Origin: Bryoerythrophyllum caledonicum
Taxonomy: Eukaryota; Streptophyta; Bryopsida; Pottiales; Pottiaceae
DNA length: 64,000 nucleotides
NCBI GenBank assembly: GCA_963971425.1
Contig: OZ020525.1
Span: forward strand, 17,366,187-17,430,186
Reading direction: 5' to 3'
Part shown: positions 34,466 through 46,565 of the stretch, in pieces
Layout of the letters: the number at the start of each line of letters is the position of its first letter
Numbering within the stretch: position 1 is the first letter of the stretch
Position numbers and translations under genes: made by a program
The notes under the pieces: generated by a model
Database searches by the model: none
What the model was told of the DNA's origin: nothing
What the model saw: the letters and a program-made list of their open reading frames with translations, nothing else

Positions 34466-35056
34466 ATTCTTCGGGTCCAAGTCAACAATTATTAAATTCC
34501 ACATCACTGCCCGCTCAAAATAGAGTTGGATGAAAAAAATCTCGCATTGCCCTGCCCAAAGGAAAACATAGCTGATGTGGACATGGCCCCCTCCATGTAG
34601 AGCCCTTTCCCACACATTTGAGGCCACGTTCAGTTGGATGTCATGAGATTGACAATCATGTTGTGACAAATTTTTCAACGTTTTTGGCCTGTTCATCTAG
34701 ACGTATATTAGGTGACATCAACATTGACGCAACAGCATGTTATTTTTGGCTTTCAGGCATGTTTTTCAACGCATTTCATAAAACTCGGCTTTCTTATAGT
34801 GGGGAGAACTTCAGATCAATTCTATTCAGCAAATACCATGATTAATATGTACAAGATGCAAACTATGTTAGACTCAGCTGGTGGCGGTGGAACCTGCCGT
34901 TAAGCTTTGTCAAGTGAGTGTGTGCAGAGGAGTAGCTGAGGCAGTAGAACCAGCCATTTAGCTTCTCGGTGTGAGTAGGATCACTAGTGATAGGCAGTGT
35001 AGCCATGATGGGCAGTAGTATCACTCAGATGAGTGATTGTGAACAATCAGAGGTTT
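34466..35056. other. probable leader remnant of an LTR element, no gene seen
   Basis: Leads up to the primer-binding site at 35057. CACTCAGATGAGTG near 35024 and similar words repeat here and inside the adjacent LTR. No gag or pol coding trace. Confidence 0.3.
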
Positions 35057-35286
35057 GCTCTGATACCGTGTGTGAATAACACTCTGATGAGTGTATTAGC
35101 AGTGAGAGAGTTGCAATGAGCAAAAGGAGCTCATATATATATATATGAGTGACTGAGTGGCTATTGTACTAAAGGAGGCGATCCAATGGGAACCGAGAAT
35201 GGAACAGTGACGGATGTACATACAGACCGATAATACCAACGGTTTGTACATACAGACCGATAATACCAACGGTTTGTACTACATCA
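35057..35286 (-). mobile_element. truncated copia-like LTR with primer-binding site
   Basis: On the minus strand GGTATCAGAGC (35067-35057) matches the initiator-Met tRNA primer-binding site of plant copia elements. Immediately upstream, the interval 35286-35069 starts TGATGTAG and ends TTCACACA, as an LTR should (TG..CA), and includes a TATA-rich stretch near 35135. Two perfect 30-bp tandem copies (35215-35274) sit inside it. The internal region is missing beyond the leader. Confidence 0.45.
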
Positions 35287-35289
35287 GGA

Positions 35290-35545
35290 AAACACCCTCT
35301 TATACGCGAGTACTGCCATAGTACTGCATAATTTCAACTGCTTTGCAATACTATAACAATATCTTTGCAGTACTGCCGGAATACCATAAAGGTGCATTAC
35401 TGCATGTAGTACTTTAGCATTATGGCATTCATTTAGTATTGCCCTGGTGGTAGCTATTGCGACAGTACTACCCAATTGCCGCATCTCGTAACTAGTACTG
35501 CAAGAGTTTTGCCGCAGTATTCAAATGAATACCACTATACTAAAA
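35290..35545. repeat. cluster of AGTACTGC-type words
   Basis: AGTACTGC or a one-mismatch form (GCAGTACT, AGTACTGCC, CAGTATTC) occurs about ten times in 250 bp. The same words cluster again at 38740-39085, on the far side of the unidentified gene. Confidence 0.55.
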
Positions 35546-35631
35546 TTGAGAATGAATGCCACCACCGTCGCCACCAATTCCCAACCCCTGTGCTCTCCTC
35601 TCTTCCCTCCTCGTAGGATCCAACACCTACC

Positions 35632-38451
35632 ATGGCTAGGGAGCGTTGCCAAGTACAAGCTCCAGCAATAGCGTGCCCGACGACTCCGACTACGTCTTCA
35701 ACGTCGCCGCCAAGTAAGTCGCCACCTACTGCGGTCTATGAGAGTTGAAGAGTCCAATGTTTGATGGGAGAGGTTTGGGGTTTGGGATTTGAGGTTTGGA
35801 GAGATCTGAGGAGTGTGGGGTTCGGAGAGGGGAAGTTCCGTTGTAGTCGAGGTAGGACAAAGTTATATAAACTCACCTCCCACCGGTTTAACTCCCAGAC
35901 CAAAGAGCCTGGTGGATCCAGTACCACTCTAGTTGATGGTTGCAGCGATATAACATACATCATAAGGCGAGTGGAGTTTGATGGAGGATTTGGTTTTGGA
36001 CAAGTTTTGCTGGAGCCTGGAGGAGTTGAAAGGGGATTGATATTGAAGTGTTTGGATTTGGGAGTGAGAATTGGCTTGAACTAGTCGTGGTGGTGTTGTT
36101 AAATATAGTGAGCTATGGAGTGTTAGCTCAGCAATATGAGCAATATTTGCTGGTTTAGATTTCCCTATACGCGAAGGATTTCGTCGCAAAGATGGAATGA
36201 GTATAATGCAGGCGCGGTCGGCGATCAGTTGCAACTGCGACTCGTTCAGAGCGGCAACTATTCCGAAGGTAATGAGGTTATTTTCAGTCATTTGCTAGAT
36301 GAGACAAGTGATGTTTAGATTCACCACCACCACGAAGGTTTTTGGCTAAAGTTTACTAGGAATACACGGTGGTCTGTCTGTATCCTTGGTGGCGACGTCG
36401 GTGAAGCTACTGGATCCTATATTTTGGTAGTCTTACCAAAACAATCTGATACTCTCCAACAGATTTGAGCGACAATCACATTCAAAAGAAGATAACGATA
36501 CTAAAGGAATCTCTTGGAAAGTAGTATGGGTGCTTCTTCGGAAGATGATGGACTCTCAATGGCTATAATTGGTACCCCTTCTTATGTGGTTGCTTGCCCT
36601 AGTTGCTTCAGTCTCCACCCTGGGTTTTTCCTTTTAGACGAAGAAACTTGTGTTTTTTTGGAGCTAATTTGAGTTTTCTTCTTTGGTTTCTTTTCACAGG
36701 GTCTCTTAGATATCTTCTTCCAACGCGTGGACGAACCGTTTGTCAAGATGGAAATGGAGGTTTGTGCATATCTATTATATATGCTTTTATATCTCAAGAG
36801 AATGTACTGAAGTTTCTACTGCGAGCAAAAGCACTGGAGTCCTCTATTAGATGATCTTGTGACATTACTTGGTGGAACTGGGTTTGTAGCTTCCATTTAC
36901 ACGATTTATTCATAATTGTAAGCATTGCAGATGTAATGGACGATTTTCTATTTTTTGGAATATGCTCAGGGGACAAAAGACCAAAGCGGTGGGCACATGG
37001 AAAAGTGGCAGCGAGTGGAGGTTTTGGAGCATCTTAAACGAGCCATCGTTCAACAGACTTCGTCTTCCTAAGCAACTTTCACTGTCGTATGGCCTTCTTA
37101 CTCACCTTGTTGTAGTATATTAGTGCTAATACTTGCAAGTTGATCAATATCTCTGTTTGTTGTTAGTATTCTTTGTGTTGAGGGTGCTTCAGATGAACTG
37201 ATTTTTTCAGGATGAAATACTCGAACATCCTTGTTCAATCATGAACCCGAACCACTGAAATTGTCTTTGTATTTGTGATGTAGATGGTGAGCAGCTGCTT
37301 GACTTTTCATTTGAGCGATGTGATCGAAAGGCAGAGGCCATGTCCTTGTGCAGTAAGCTTCTATCTGTTGAACTTCCTCCTCCATGAGCATCTACTGTAT
37401 TTACTTGGACATAATCTTTTCAGCGAACCATCATATTACATGCTTTTGTACCTGGACTGTTGTTCAACAATGTGGAGCCTGTCCAGAGAATTTCCTCGCT
37501 AAATGATCTCAATGTATGATTTAGAGTGGAAGCTAAACCGTTGACGGGACCTATTGTACTTAACTGAACTTGTCTTAACAAGGGTAGGCCATTTATGCAA
37601 CAGATAATGATAAAAGGGTCCAAAGACGGGGTCTAAGAGCAAGTGGTCAAGGATTCTTTCCGACTTCCACTCTGGTTCCAGGAAGACCTGATCCATTTGG
37701 AAGCTTCGTTCTTATGTCTGTTGTTCTTTGAAAGAGCACAATTCTCTTGCATCACCAAATTTTTCACTTGCAGAAGAAAACCGACGAATGAGATCAGGTA
37801 TGCAATAAAGCGCGAACCTTCATTGTTGACATACCGCACACTTCTGAAAACCTTCATTTTTTGGTGCTTGATGAATCTATGTTTTATTATTGGCAGGTGA
37901 CTTTTACTCTCTTGGTAGCGATAGAAGGGAGAAACTTGGCTCAATCTCTCGTAGACAAGATGTAGTTAGACCCGCACATGAGTTATCAAAAGATAGCGTC
38001 CATGAAGACACTGTAGATACCACAATAATGGAGCTGGGTGACCTTCTTCGACGAACAATGAGCAGCGCTGTCTCGCAAGCTGCAGATGACCCTGATGTTT
38101 GGTCTCTACATCCTGCACTCATTCTGGCTTCACAATCAAAAGATCGATTAGGAACCCCACACGAACTGGCTATGACTGTGGAGCAGTACGAGGAGGTAAT
38201 GACCAAGCAATTTTGTTGTTGTTTCTTTGCTCTCTACACGCTTGCTTGTGTGGGGACCTTTTATTATACATATTGTGGCTTTGGGCACTACTAAGCTTTT
38301 AAACTTATATGTAAATAGTGATCATTTCTTTCATATGCGTTTGCAGGTTCTTTCCAAGCAGGTTTCCACTCCAGGGCACATATTTTTGGCGGAATATTTT
38401 GGTGACAATCCGCTTCTCATTGCTTGTATAGATAGTTGTGCTCGCAGATGA
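35632..38451 (+). CDS. unidentified multi-exon gene (one or two genes)
   Basis: Exons in consistent phase: 35632-35713 (ATG in good context), 36159-36268, 36319-36426, 36470-36520, 36700-36759 and 36970-37071, giving a 170-residue product that stops at TAA 37069. Its clearest stretches are EGFWLKFTRNTRWSV and GLLDIFFQRVDEPFVKMEME. More exon-like blocks follow: about 37284-37366 (DGEQLLDFSFERCDRKAEAM), 37424-37513 (RTIILHAFVPGLLFNNVEPV), 37583-37630, about 37780-37799, 37897-38193 and 38347-38451, with the last reading HIFLAEYFGDNPLLI before a stop. Whether both halves are one gene broken by a stop, or two genes, is unclear. I do not recognise a domain; there is no signal peptide or membrane segment. 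Composition and splice sites argue for real coding history. Confidence 0.45.
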
Positions 38452-38739
38452 AGATGGGGATGATGATGATGAGGAGAGTGAGTATGAGAGGGTTGGTTTA
38501 TAAAGAGCCCTTTTTAATTTATTGATATGCATAGAAATACATGGGCATGGAGTAGTAAGGATGGTAAATGTACATCGTTCCACATTTAATATCTATGGAT
38601 TTCTAGTTTATTGAGCTTCACCGTATGTACATACAAATCGCATGAATTCATAGATAACAATGTCCTCCAATGTACAGATACCTGAAACTCGAAATCTACG
38701 TAATTGATGATTTTTGAAACAATTGGGTGCCAACTACGA

Positions 38740-39085
38740 AAACTGAAGCAGTACTCCCAAAGTATAGAAACCGTACTCCACCTATGTATATAATTGCTAT
38801 ACTTCGGCAGTATTGTATCAGTACTTGTGATTGGAACCCAATACATATTGCGGCAATATGTATTGTTATACTGTGCTGAGACAACAATTATTTTGAAGAC
38901 ATTTCGGCGACAGTACCCCACCATGACTGAGCAAAGTCTCAATCCTTTGTACTGAATTGAATACTCTCATAGTACAGTGTGCAGAAAGGAAATATGTTAT
39001 ACATCTGTAGTATTACAAAAGTGCTTATCTGTGCAATCTTGGCTAGCAGTACTGCAACAGTACTACAGCAGTACATTGCAATGAG
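38740..39085. repeat. second cluster of AGTACTGC-type words
   Basis: Copies such as GCAGTACTC, CAGTACTTG, GCAGTACTGCAACAGTACT and CAGCAGTACATT within 350 bp downstream of the unidentified gene. Confidence 0.5.
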
Positions 39086-39620
39086 CCATGTTTTTTCTAG
39101 ATGTCATGCTCCTGACAAGTAGTATGTCGACGGACTCTTTTTCATCACTTTGGTGTACAGTATTTAAACTCTGTGGGGCCCACGGAACAATGGTCCTGCT
39201 TTTTTAAACTTCCTAGCATGATTCTTCGCTTACAAATGGTTTGGTTCTAAAAAGGAACATGAGTGCGATGTTTGTTTGTGTGGTTGGGATGCTATTTGGC
39301 ATGCCGTTTTAAGGTTGTGATTTTTAGGTTAGGGTGACGTCAACGTCATTCATCTTGCATAAGGGACTTGGTTTCAGGATGGACAGAAGTTTGTTTTTTG
39401 TTTGGCATGTTGTGTGATGCTAAAAACGCATGGTTATGATTGTCCATGTATAGTGTTATTTTTAGGTTAGGGTGATGTCGGTGGCACTTGTGATGACTGA
39501 TTTGAGAGGGAACTGTAGAGTTTGTTTGTTTTGGATGTTATATGACATGTCATTTGTGGTGCTAAACCCATGGTTATGGTTGTCCATGTACTGTACAGTG
39601 CCATTTGGAGGCGATTCGAG
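39086..39620. other. upstream region of DRP1
   Basis: Intergenic and presumably promoter plus 5' UTR of the dynamin gene. Two related stretches containing TTTTTAGGTTAGGGTGA (near 39324 and 39458) form a direct repeat with flanking GGTTGTGA/GGTTATGA words. No TATA box was singled out. Confidence 0.4.
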
Positions 39621-42600
39621 ATGGATAACAGCTTGATTGGTCTGGTGAACCGTATTCAAAGAGTTTGTACGGCTCTTGGAGATTACGGTGGTGGAGATGC
39701 AGTCGCCAGTCTTTGGGAGTCTCTGCCATCGGTGGCGGTGGTGGGAGGCCAGGTATGAGATCATATGTGGATCATTACAAACATGTGAAATCGAGGTCGA
39801 AGTGCCTACCAGGTGGAGGAGGATGAATGAGATGATTTTTATTCACCATGGGAACGAAGGCAGCAAAGTTCAGAGCACTGTATACTACGAAATTATCGAC
39901 AATCTAGTGGATGACTGAGCTCCTGAATTTTGCATCCATTTGGTCATAAGGGGCGATGACTCATTTTTAGGGAAGAGAAACTTTTACTTCAGTGCCAATA
40001 GTAGACAGATCATGTGAGATGATTGAGTTTTTTGGTAGAGCAATAGTTTTTTGTGAGATGATTGAGTTTTTTGTCATGAAATAATGCAGAGTTGCTTTTG
40101 TGCTCTAATTGTGCTGTGCAGAGTTCTGGGAAGTCATCAGTGCTTGAAAGTATTGTTGGCCGGGACTTCCTTCCCCGAGGCTCAGGTGCGACTTTAGTCC
40201 AATTAATTTGCTGAACATTTTGACAAACATGTATTAGGACGAGAATTTGTGGTGACCAAACTCTGGTGTTTTCCAGGTATTGTGACGCGGCGGCCGCTTG
40301 TTCTGCAATTGCACAAGACCGAGGATAAGTATGAGTGGGCCGAGTTTCTTCATATGCCCAAGAGACGTTTTACTGATTTCGGTACGAGACAGCCCTCTGA
40401 AAAAAAAAATTCAACGATCACCGAGATTGGGTACACGTGTGTGGGGATGGTTAGAGTACAATGGCTTGGACTTCTGTTGTGATTTTGTGATTTAGAGCGC
40501 AAGTACCGACATATGGTTGTTTTGCAGCTGCTGTGCGGAAGGAGATTTCAGACGAGACAGACCGTATCACAGGGCGGTGGAAGCAGATATCTCCTGTGCC
40601 TATTCATCTGAATGTCTATTCCCCGAATGGTGAGCACACCTCCGTGATTGGAAGGGGTTACTTGCATTTGCGCATAGTACAGTGCACTAGAGATGTGAAC
40701 GTTTAGATGGATAGGTTTCTGGTGTGGTTCAATTGTACCACGGAGTGCTGATCTGAGAATGTTGTTGCAGTGGTTAACCTTACCCTTATCGATCTGCCGG
40801 GTCTGACGAAAATTGCTGTTGGTGAGTTATATGGCGGCTTCTTAGATTTTGAACATGATGTTTTGGTTGCGCAAAACATGTGAAGGCATGGCTCGGGTAC
40901 CTAGAGAAGAGTTTGTTCTTTTCTCCAGATCACTAGGTTTGCTAGTGTCGCATGTGTGTGCGTGTTTGGTTCAGTTACTTCACCCGGATCGAAATTGGCA
41001 GCTTTGCGGTTTTGTCATCTGATATAAGAATTTTGCGTTTGTTCAGAGGGTCAATCTGACAGCATAGTTGCTGATATTGAGAACATGGTCCGATCATACG
41101 TTGAAAAGGTATTATGGTTGGTGTGTGAGTTCTTTACTTAGTCGTTTATGAATGGAAGGGTTATGTACATACATGGATGACTCTTAATTTCGTGTTTAAT
41201 GGGTGGAGTTCTAGACGCTGGTTTTCTGACCTTTCTAACATTTTTCCATTGCAGCCAAACTGTATCATCCTTGCTGTATCTCCAGCCGACCAGGATATTG
41301 CAACTTCAGATGCTATTAAGATAGCTAGAGAAGTTGACCCACAAGGTGATTAACAATTTTTGGCCTGGCTTTCGACTGGTTGCCTAATGATGTCCATTGC
41401 CATAGTCTGATTTTGTTCTGTTATGAACGGCTCAACATTACAGTAGCAGGGGCATAATGCTTCTTGTTCCTCCTGCCGCAACTGATAATTGTATAAGCTT
41501 CTCATGCAATATTGGATGTTGAAGTGTCCTGGGCACCAGTTTTGAAGGAAACTGTTCTGTTATGCAGGAGAAAGAACTTTTGGTGTTCTCACCAAGCTGG
41601 ATCTGATGGACAAGGGTACAAATGCAGTTGATGTAAGTTTACGGTGTGCTTGGGATGGTTGCAAGTCTTAAATTGTAGTGAGGTTTAAAAACCATCACTT
41701 AATGCACATGAGATACTGATGAGACTCATGCGTTTGTTTTAGTAGCTGTCGTCCATTCTCTTCAAGTGATGTTTTTATGGAACGTGGATGTTCTAGAAAA
41801 CGCAACAGTACAGTGTTTAACTTAAAAGCTTTCAAGTTTGTGTTTGGTGCTTGGGAGTTTTTGAAACCCTTCGAACGAGTGGTATTCCTCTAGCGTTTGC
41901 ATGGTGATGGGTACTCTGGAGCTTTTCAGACATGCTCCTTTGGTGGGACCGCAGGTTTTGGAAGGCAGGTCCTACAAATTGATGCATCCATGGATAGGAG
42001 TCGTGAATCGTTCTCAGCAGGACATCAACAAGAATGTGGACATGATTGCTGCAAGGCGCAGGGAGCGCGAGTATTTCCAGACGAGTCCTGATTACGGCCA
42101 TCTTCAGAGCAAGATGGGTTCGGAGTATCTTGGCAAGGTTCTTTCCAAGGTACAAGTCTCGTCTTGAGATGTGGATTATGACTACTATTTGTGGAGCATG
42201 CGAATGCATTGGCTTGGTGCATTATCAAGGCTGTGAAAGTTGTTCATTTGATTCTGTCAAATTGTGCGATTACGTATGAATGTGTGACTTTCTGCAATAT
42301 GGTGTGAGTAAGGGTTGTTTTGTGTTCGTACTGTATTGTGTTTCAGCACTTGGAAACTGTGATCCGGTCACGGATTCCTAGTATAGCGGCGATGATCAAC
42401 AAAACGATCGATGACATCGAGGCAGAGCTGAACCAGATTGGAAGGCCATTAGCAAACGATGCTGGGGTAAGTAGTTTAGTCGGTTCCATCAAATGCGTTT
42501 TTAAGGAATTTGAGGTTGCCCGAACTTCTGCAGATTGTTGAAATTTCAGGTGGATGTAAAACATTTCCCATTGCCTTCCTCGGATTGAACTCATCGTGAA

Positions 42601-44332
42601 GTGTCTGTGGTGTTCAGGCGCAACTGTACACGATTCTGGAGCTTTGCAGAGCCTTCGATCGCATCTTTAAAGAGCATTTGGATGGACAGTAAGTTGTTCG
42701 GGTTTAATTCTTGCGTGGTCTAAAAAATGGCATGGTTATAGAGAAATAGCTGCAGATGCGTGTAGAATTTCATATGATAAGCCATTGTTGTATTTCAGAC
42801 GACCCGGTGGAGAGAAGATCTACAATGTGTTTGACAACCAGTTGCCGGCCGCTATGAAAAAACTCCCCTTCGAGAAACACCTGTCTATGCAGAATGTGCG
42901 GAAGATTGTGTCTGAAGCAGATGGGTACCAGCCGCATCTGATTGCACCCGAGCAGGGTTACAGACGGTTGATCGAGAGTTCCCTTGTTTACTTCCGAGGG
43001 CCTGCTGAAGCTGTAGTTGATGCGGTGCGTGACTATTTTTTTTTGCTAGGGCTGCATGCTGGGGGAATTGCGCATAGTCACTCATTTTGGACCATGGGCG
43101 ATTGGAAAAGTCGAAATTTGAAGGTGATAAGGTGCTAAAATGTTCAATCTTGATTGTGCAGACGCATTTTAACCTGAGGGACCTCGTTAGAAAGTCGATT
43201 GGCGAGTGCACAGTAAGACACAACTTGCTAATTCTTTTTGCACTACTTGTGGTTGTGATTGATTGCGTGGGAATTGTTTGACACGTGAAATTACGCACGT
43301 CTTCTAGTTTTTGTGCACTGATTTTAATTTGCAGCTCCGAAATCTAGCTAAGGAGCAAAATACTCCGGCACATGTTGTGTGTGAGGCGGGCTGCTGGAAT
43401 CGCTCTACAGGCCCTTTCTTTCAGTAAGTGGTGAATATGTGGGAGTTGTGCTTGGCAGGAATTGAAACGGTTCCCAAGCCTTCAAGCAGAGATTGGTCAA
43501 GCAGCAATTGAGTCTCTGGAAAGGATGAGAGCTGATAGCAAGAAGACATCTTTGAGGTTAGTGGATATGGAGGCCAGCTATTTGACGGTGGACTTCTTCC
43601 GGAAGCTCCCTCAAGAGATAGAGAAGGGAGGAAACCCATCCGCGTCAACAATGGATCGCTACACTGATGGTCACTTACGACGAATCGGTGAGTGGTCGAA
43701 GTTCAAATTCTTGATTGGATGCTGATACACTGTTGTCCTGGTTGCTTTTGGATGGAGAGCGTGAAAGTTCGAAGTAGTGCATTCTCAACGACCTTAATGC
43801 CAGCGGTGCATCGCATGCCAATGAGAATGGCTTAGTGGATGTGGCATTTTCTCTTTCTGGTGGAGCCCTGAATTATTTGAGTTTGACCTGATCGTAGTTG
43901 TTCGTGGTTATTGCAGGTACGAACGTATCTTCATACATCAACATGGTGGGCGATACGCTGAGAAAAACCCTTCCGAAGGCAGCTGTGCACTGCCAAGTTC
44001 GTGAGGCGAAGCGGTCTCTGTTGGACCATTTCTACACTCAGATCGGCAAGCGAGAGGTACGAATCCATGCAATTCTTCTTTTAAGAACCATCTTCATTTC
44101 AAAGAATTTTCAAGGTTTCATTTTCTTAACATCGGAATTATCTGTAAATATTCAATGATTGTTTTATAGGTTGTAATGGTGGTGGTGATTTGATTTTGCA
44201 CAGGGAAAGCAGCTGTCGCAGATGTTGGACGAGGACCCGGCGTTGATGGAACGCAGAGTGCAGCTGACAAAGAGGCTGGAGCTGTTCAAGCAAGCCCGGG
44301 ATGAGATCGATGCTGTGGCATGGGCAAAGTAA
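39621..44332 (+). CDS. DRP1: dynamin-related GTPase, plant DRP1 (phragmoplastin) class
   Basis: Sixteen exons: 39621-39752, 40122-40185, 40277-40381, 40528-40629, 40771-40821, 41047-41108, 41255-41345, 41568-41632, 41955-42149, 42347-42466, 42618-42688, 42799-43024, 43162-43212, 43459-43687, 43917-44056 and 44204-44332. They sum to 1833 nt, all GT-AG and in phase, giving 610 residues, the usual DRP1 length. GTPase motifs: GGQSSGKSS (42-50, split by intron 1), the switch-I threonine in GIVTRRP (69), DLPG (142-145) and TKLD (211-214). The stalk includes [12 protein letters not shown] and [12 protein letters not shown]; the C-terminal GED ends in [10 protein letters not shown]. There is no PH or proline-rich domain, as expected for plant DRP1. 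The family assembles on cell-plate and plasma-membrane tubules and acts in cytokinesis and clathrin endocytosis. This is the only clearly intact known gene in the window. Confidence 0.96.
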
Positions 44333-46130
44333 AGCCTAAACCTACATATGAATGCAACTTCTGCAATTTAGGAGGAAGAGCATGAGTGCATCGAGCAGAG
44401 ATTATAGTATATGTATGGTGAGTTTAGCGAAGGTATTTGTCCTCGTTCTTGCACCAGGCGTTTTGTAAAGTGGTAGGTTAGAGGGGTGGGTAGTGATTTC
44501 CTCTCTTAGCGGTCGCCCTTTTCCCAATCTCGATGACCTTTTGTTCGAGTGGTTTTGAAAAATACATTGTTGATAATTTGCCAGTTATTGAGGTTGCGTT
44601 TTAACTCTTTCCTGGATTCGACTAATGCTGTCTGAAGGCCTGATGATTATATACAGATGCGCATTTTTTTAGATCTGAATCATTCGTGTTTTCCTGGATT
44701 TAGAAGATTTTCCTTCTGCTGGTTTCTGGTTTGACGTTGCTTCACTGGAGTTATTCCTAAAGTGAGGCAAAGGTATCATGAGTTACGACCTCTTTTCTTA
44801 ATTTATAAGTTTAGAATCAGTCCTAAGTATCTCTTAAAAATTTTGTTAAGCCTCTCAAAGAGGTAAAAAGCGCATAGGATTCTCAGTACAACATGACCTC
44901 TTTTTCTTCCTTTTGATTTTAGAGATCACCAAGGTCTTCCAACCTTAATCCTTTAACGCCATGAGAGCTTGGGAGAATCTACTTTAAGTGAGGCAAAACA
45001 TCATCTATACAATTGGATTTCAGCACAACCCAAGTTCATGGAACTCACTGTAGTTTGTTAATGCTTGCATGGATTGAAGATTCATTTGTTCCCTTTGAAG
45101 GGTATTCACTAATTCTAGACATGTGACCAAAAAAATGCATCTAATTGATATACAACAAGCTATACCCATAAATACACCTATATTAGTTGAATAAAGGTGA
45201 CCAGCTTGGTGCTACAAGGTTAGTAAGGATATATCACCAAGCTCCTCAAAATCTAATCGCTATCAAGAGTGAACAAATAATAGTATTATTATAAAAAGAG
45301 GGGTATTTGTCTACGTGGAGACTTCAAAAACTATTTGTGTACCGAATTGACGCTAGAATGGTTGCCCACTCCCATCCCGCCATGTGTCATGACATTGTGT
45401 CTTGTCTATTCCTGACATGTGCAACGTCTCTTCGTTATCCCTAGCTACACCGTTCCGTGAATATAGTGTAGACCAGACTATTTGAAATTTCCTACACTAA
45501 TTGAAAATTTACATGCAATTGTTGACTGACTGGCTTGTAGTGGATAGAGCCCAAGAATATTGATTGCCATTGTTGCTCTTCCGTTTGATTGGTAGTAAGA
45601 GAACATGGGAATCTCTCACACTCTATTTCTTCTTGTAAGTAAATCTCACCCTCTCTGTCATTGCTTTTTCTTTCATCTTGTAGAAAGGCATTCAGAATAC
45701 ATCACCCTGAAGTCTTCCCCTTCCAGTAAGACTTTTAGGATAACTCTACTGTTGTCAGTGTTGTGGGTAATTAGAGGAATCCAATGGAGAATGGACGGCA
45801 GGTTATGAGGAATCTGGAGGAATGATGCTCCCAGAGACTGACTTATTGGTGTCAAAAAGAGACTTCTGAGAGACTTGGCTTCCAAAATCACAGTGATTGA
45901 ACAACCGATACTTGCACATTGCAAAAGTGGTGCCAATGATCACGCATCATTGATTGTGTTACTCGGACGCTAATTCTGCAGATTTTGCGTTGTCATCACG
46001 TTTCCGAATGGGCACATCAAGATGACTACTGTGTAAAAAGTTGAGTTTAATATTCACCCTTTAAGGTCGATGGCTTTTCTACAATCTACAAGTGTTCTAG
46101 ATCATGCATAATGCATCTATGCACAAAATC
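44333..46130. other. 3' flank of DRP1 and intergenic DNA
   Basis: Presumed 3' UTR followed by AT-rich DNA. A word like AAGTGAGGCAAA occurs twice (near 44759 and 44987). No other gene supported. Confidence 0.4.
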
Positions 46131-46565
46131 TAAAGAAGAAGAAGAAGAAGAACTCCAGTCCTAGAAAGAGGGGGTGTGAATAAAGTGTTTGTTTGTTCCA
46201 CCACAGAGTCCATGTCCACCGGATATGGGTTAGCAGTATGGAACTACTTCTCTCTCTCGAGGATAGACACTACGTACCACGTAACAAGTAACCGAGAACT
46301 GAGAATCAATGACGCCAAGGGGCTTTATGCAGTGAGGTGTTAGTAGATTTTCTTGGGGGGTCTGGAGTGTCCGGGATGGGTTGGTTGTTTTTGAGTTTCC
46401 TTTTATGCAGAAGTATGGACATAGCATGTTGGATTGCGATAGTGTTAACATTTGTAAAGGTGGCTTTGATTGAGGACATGGGAATTTTGAATGTTTCTTT
46501 AAGGGTTGTCATTGAAGGAATAAAGGTGGTGGCTTGAGCACCCTCGGTGATGACAATGAGGGGGT

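Noticed and set aside
35650..35713. Alternative frame reading PDDSDYVFNVAAK, resembling a Rab GTPase N-terminus
   Set aside because: No P-loop follows in any downstream exon, and its phase does not fit the next exon, whereas the ATG frame at 35632 does.
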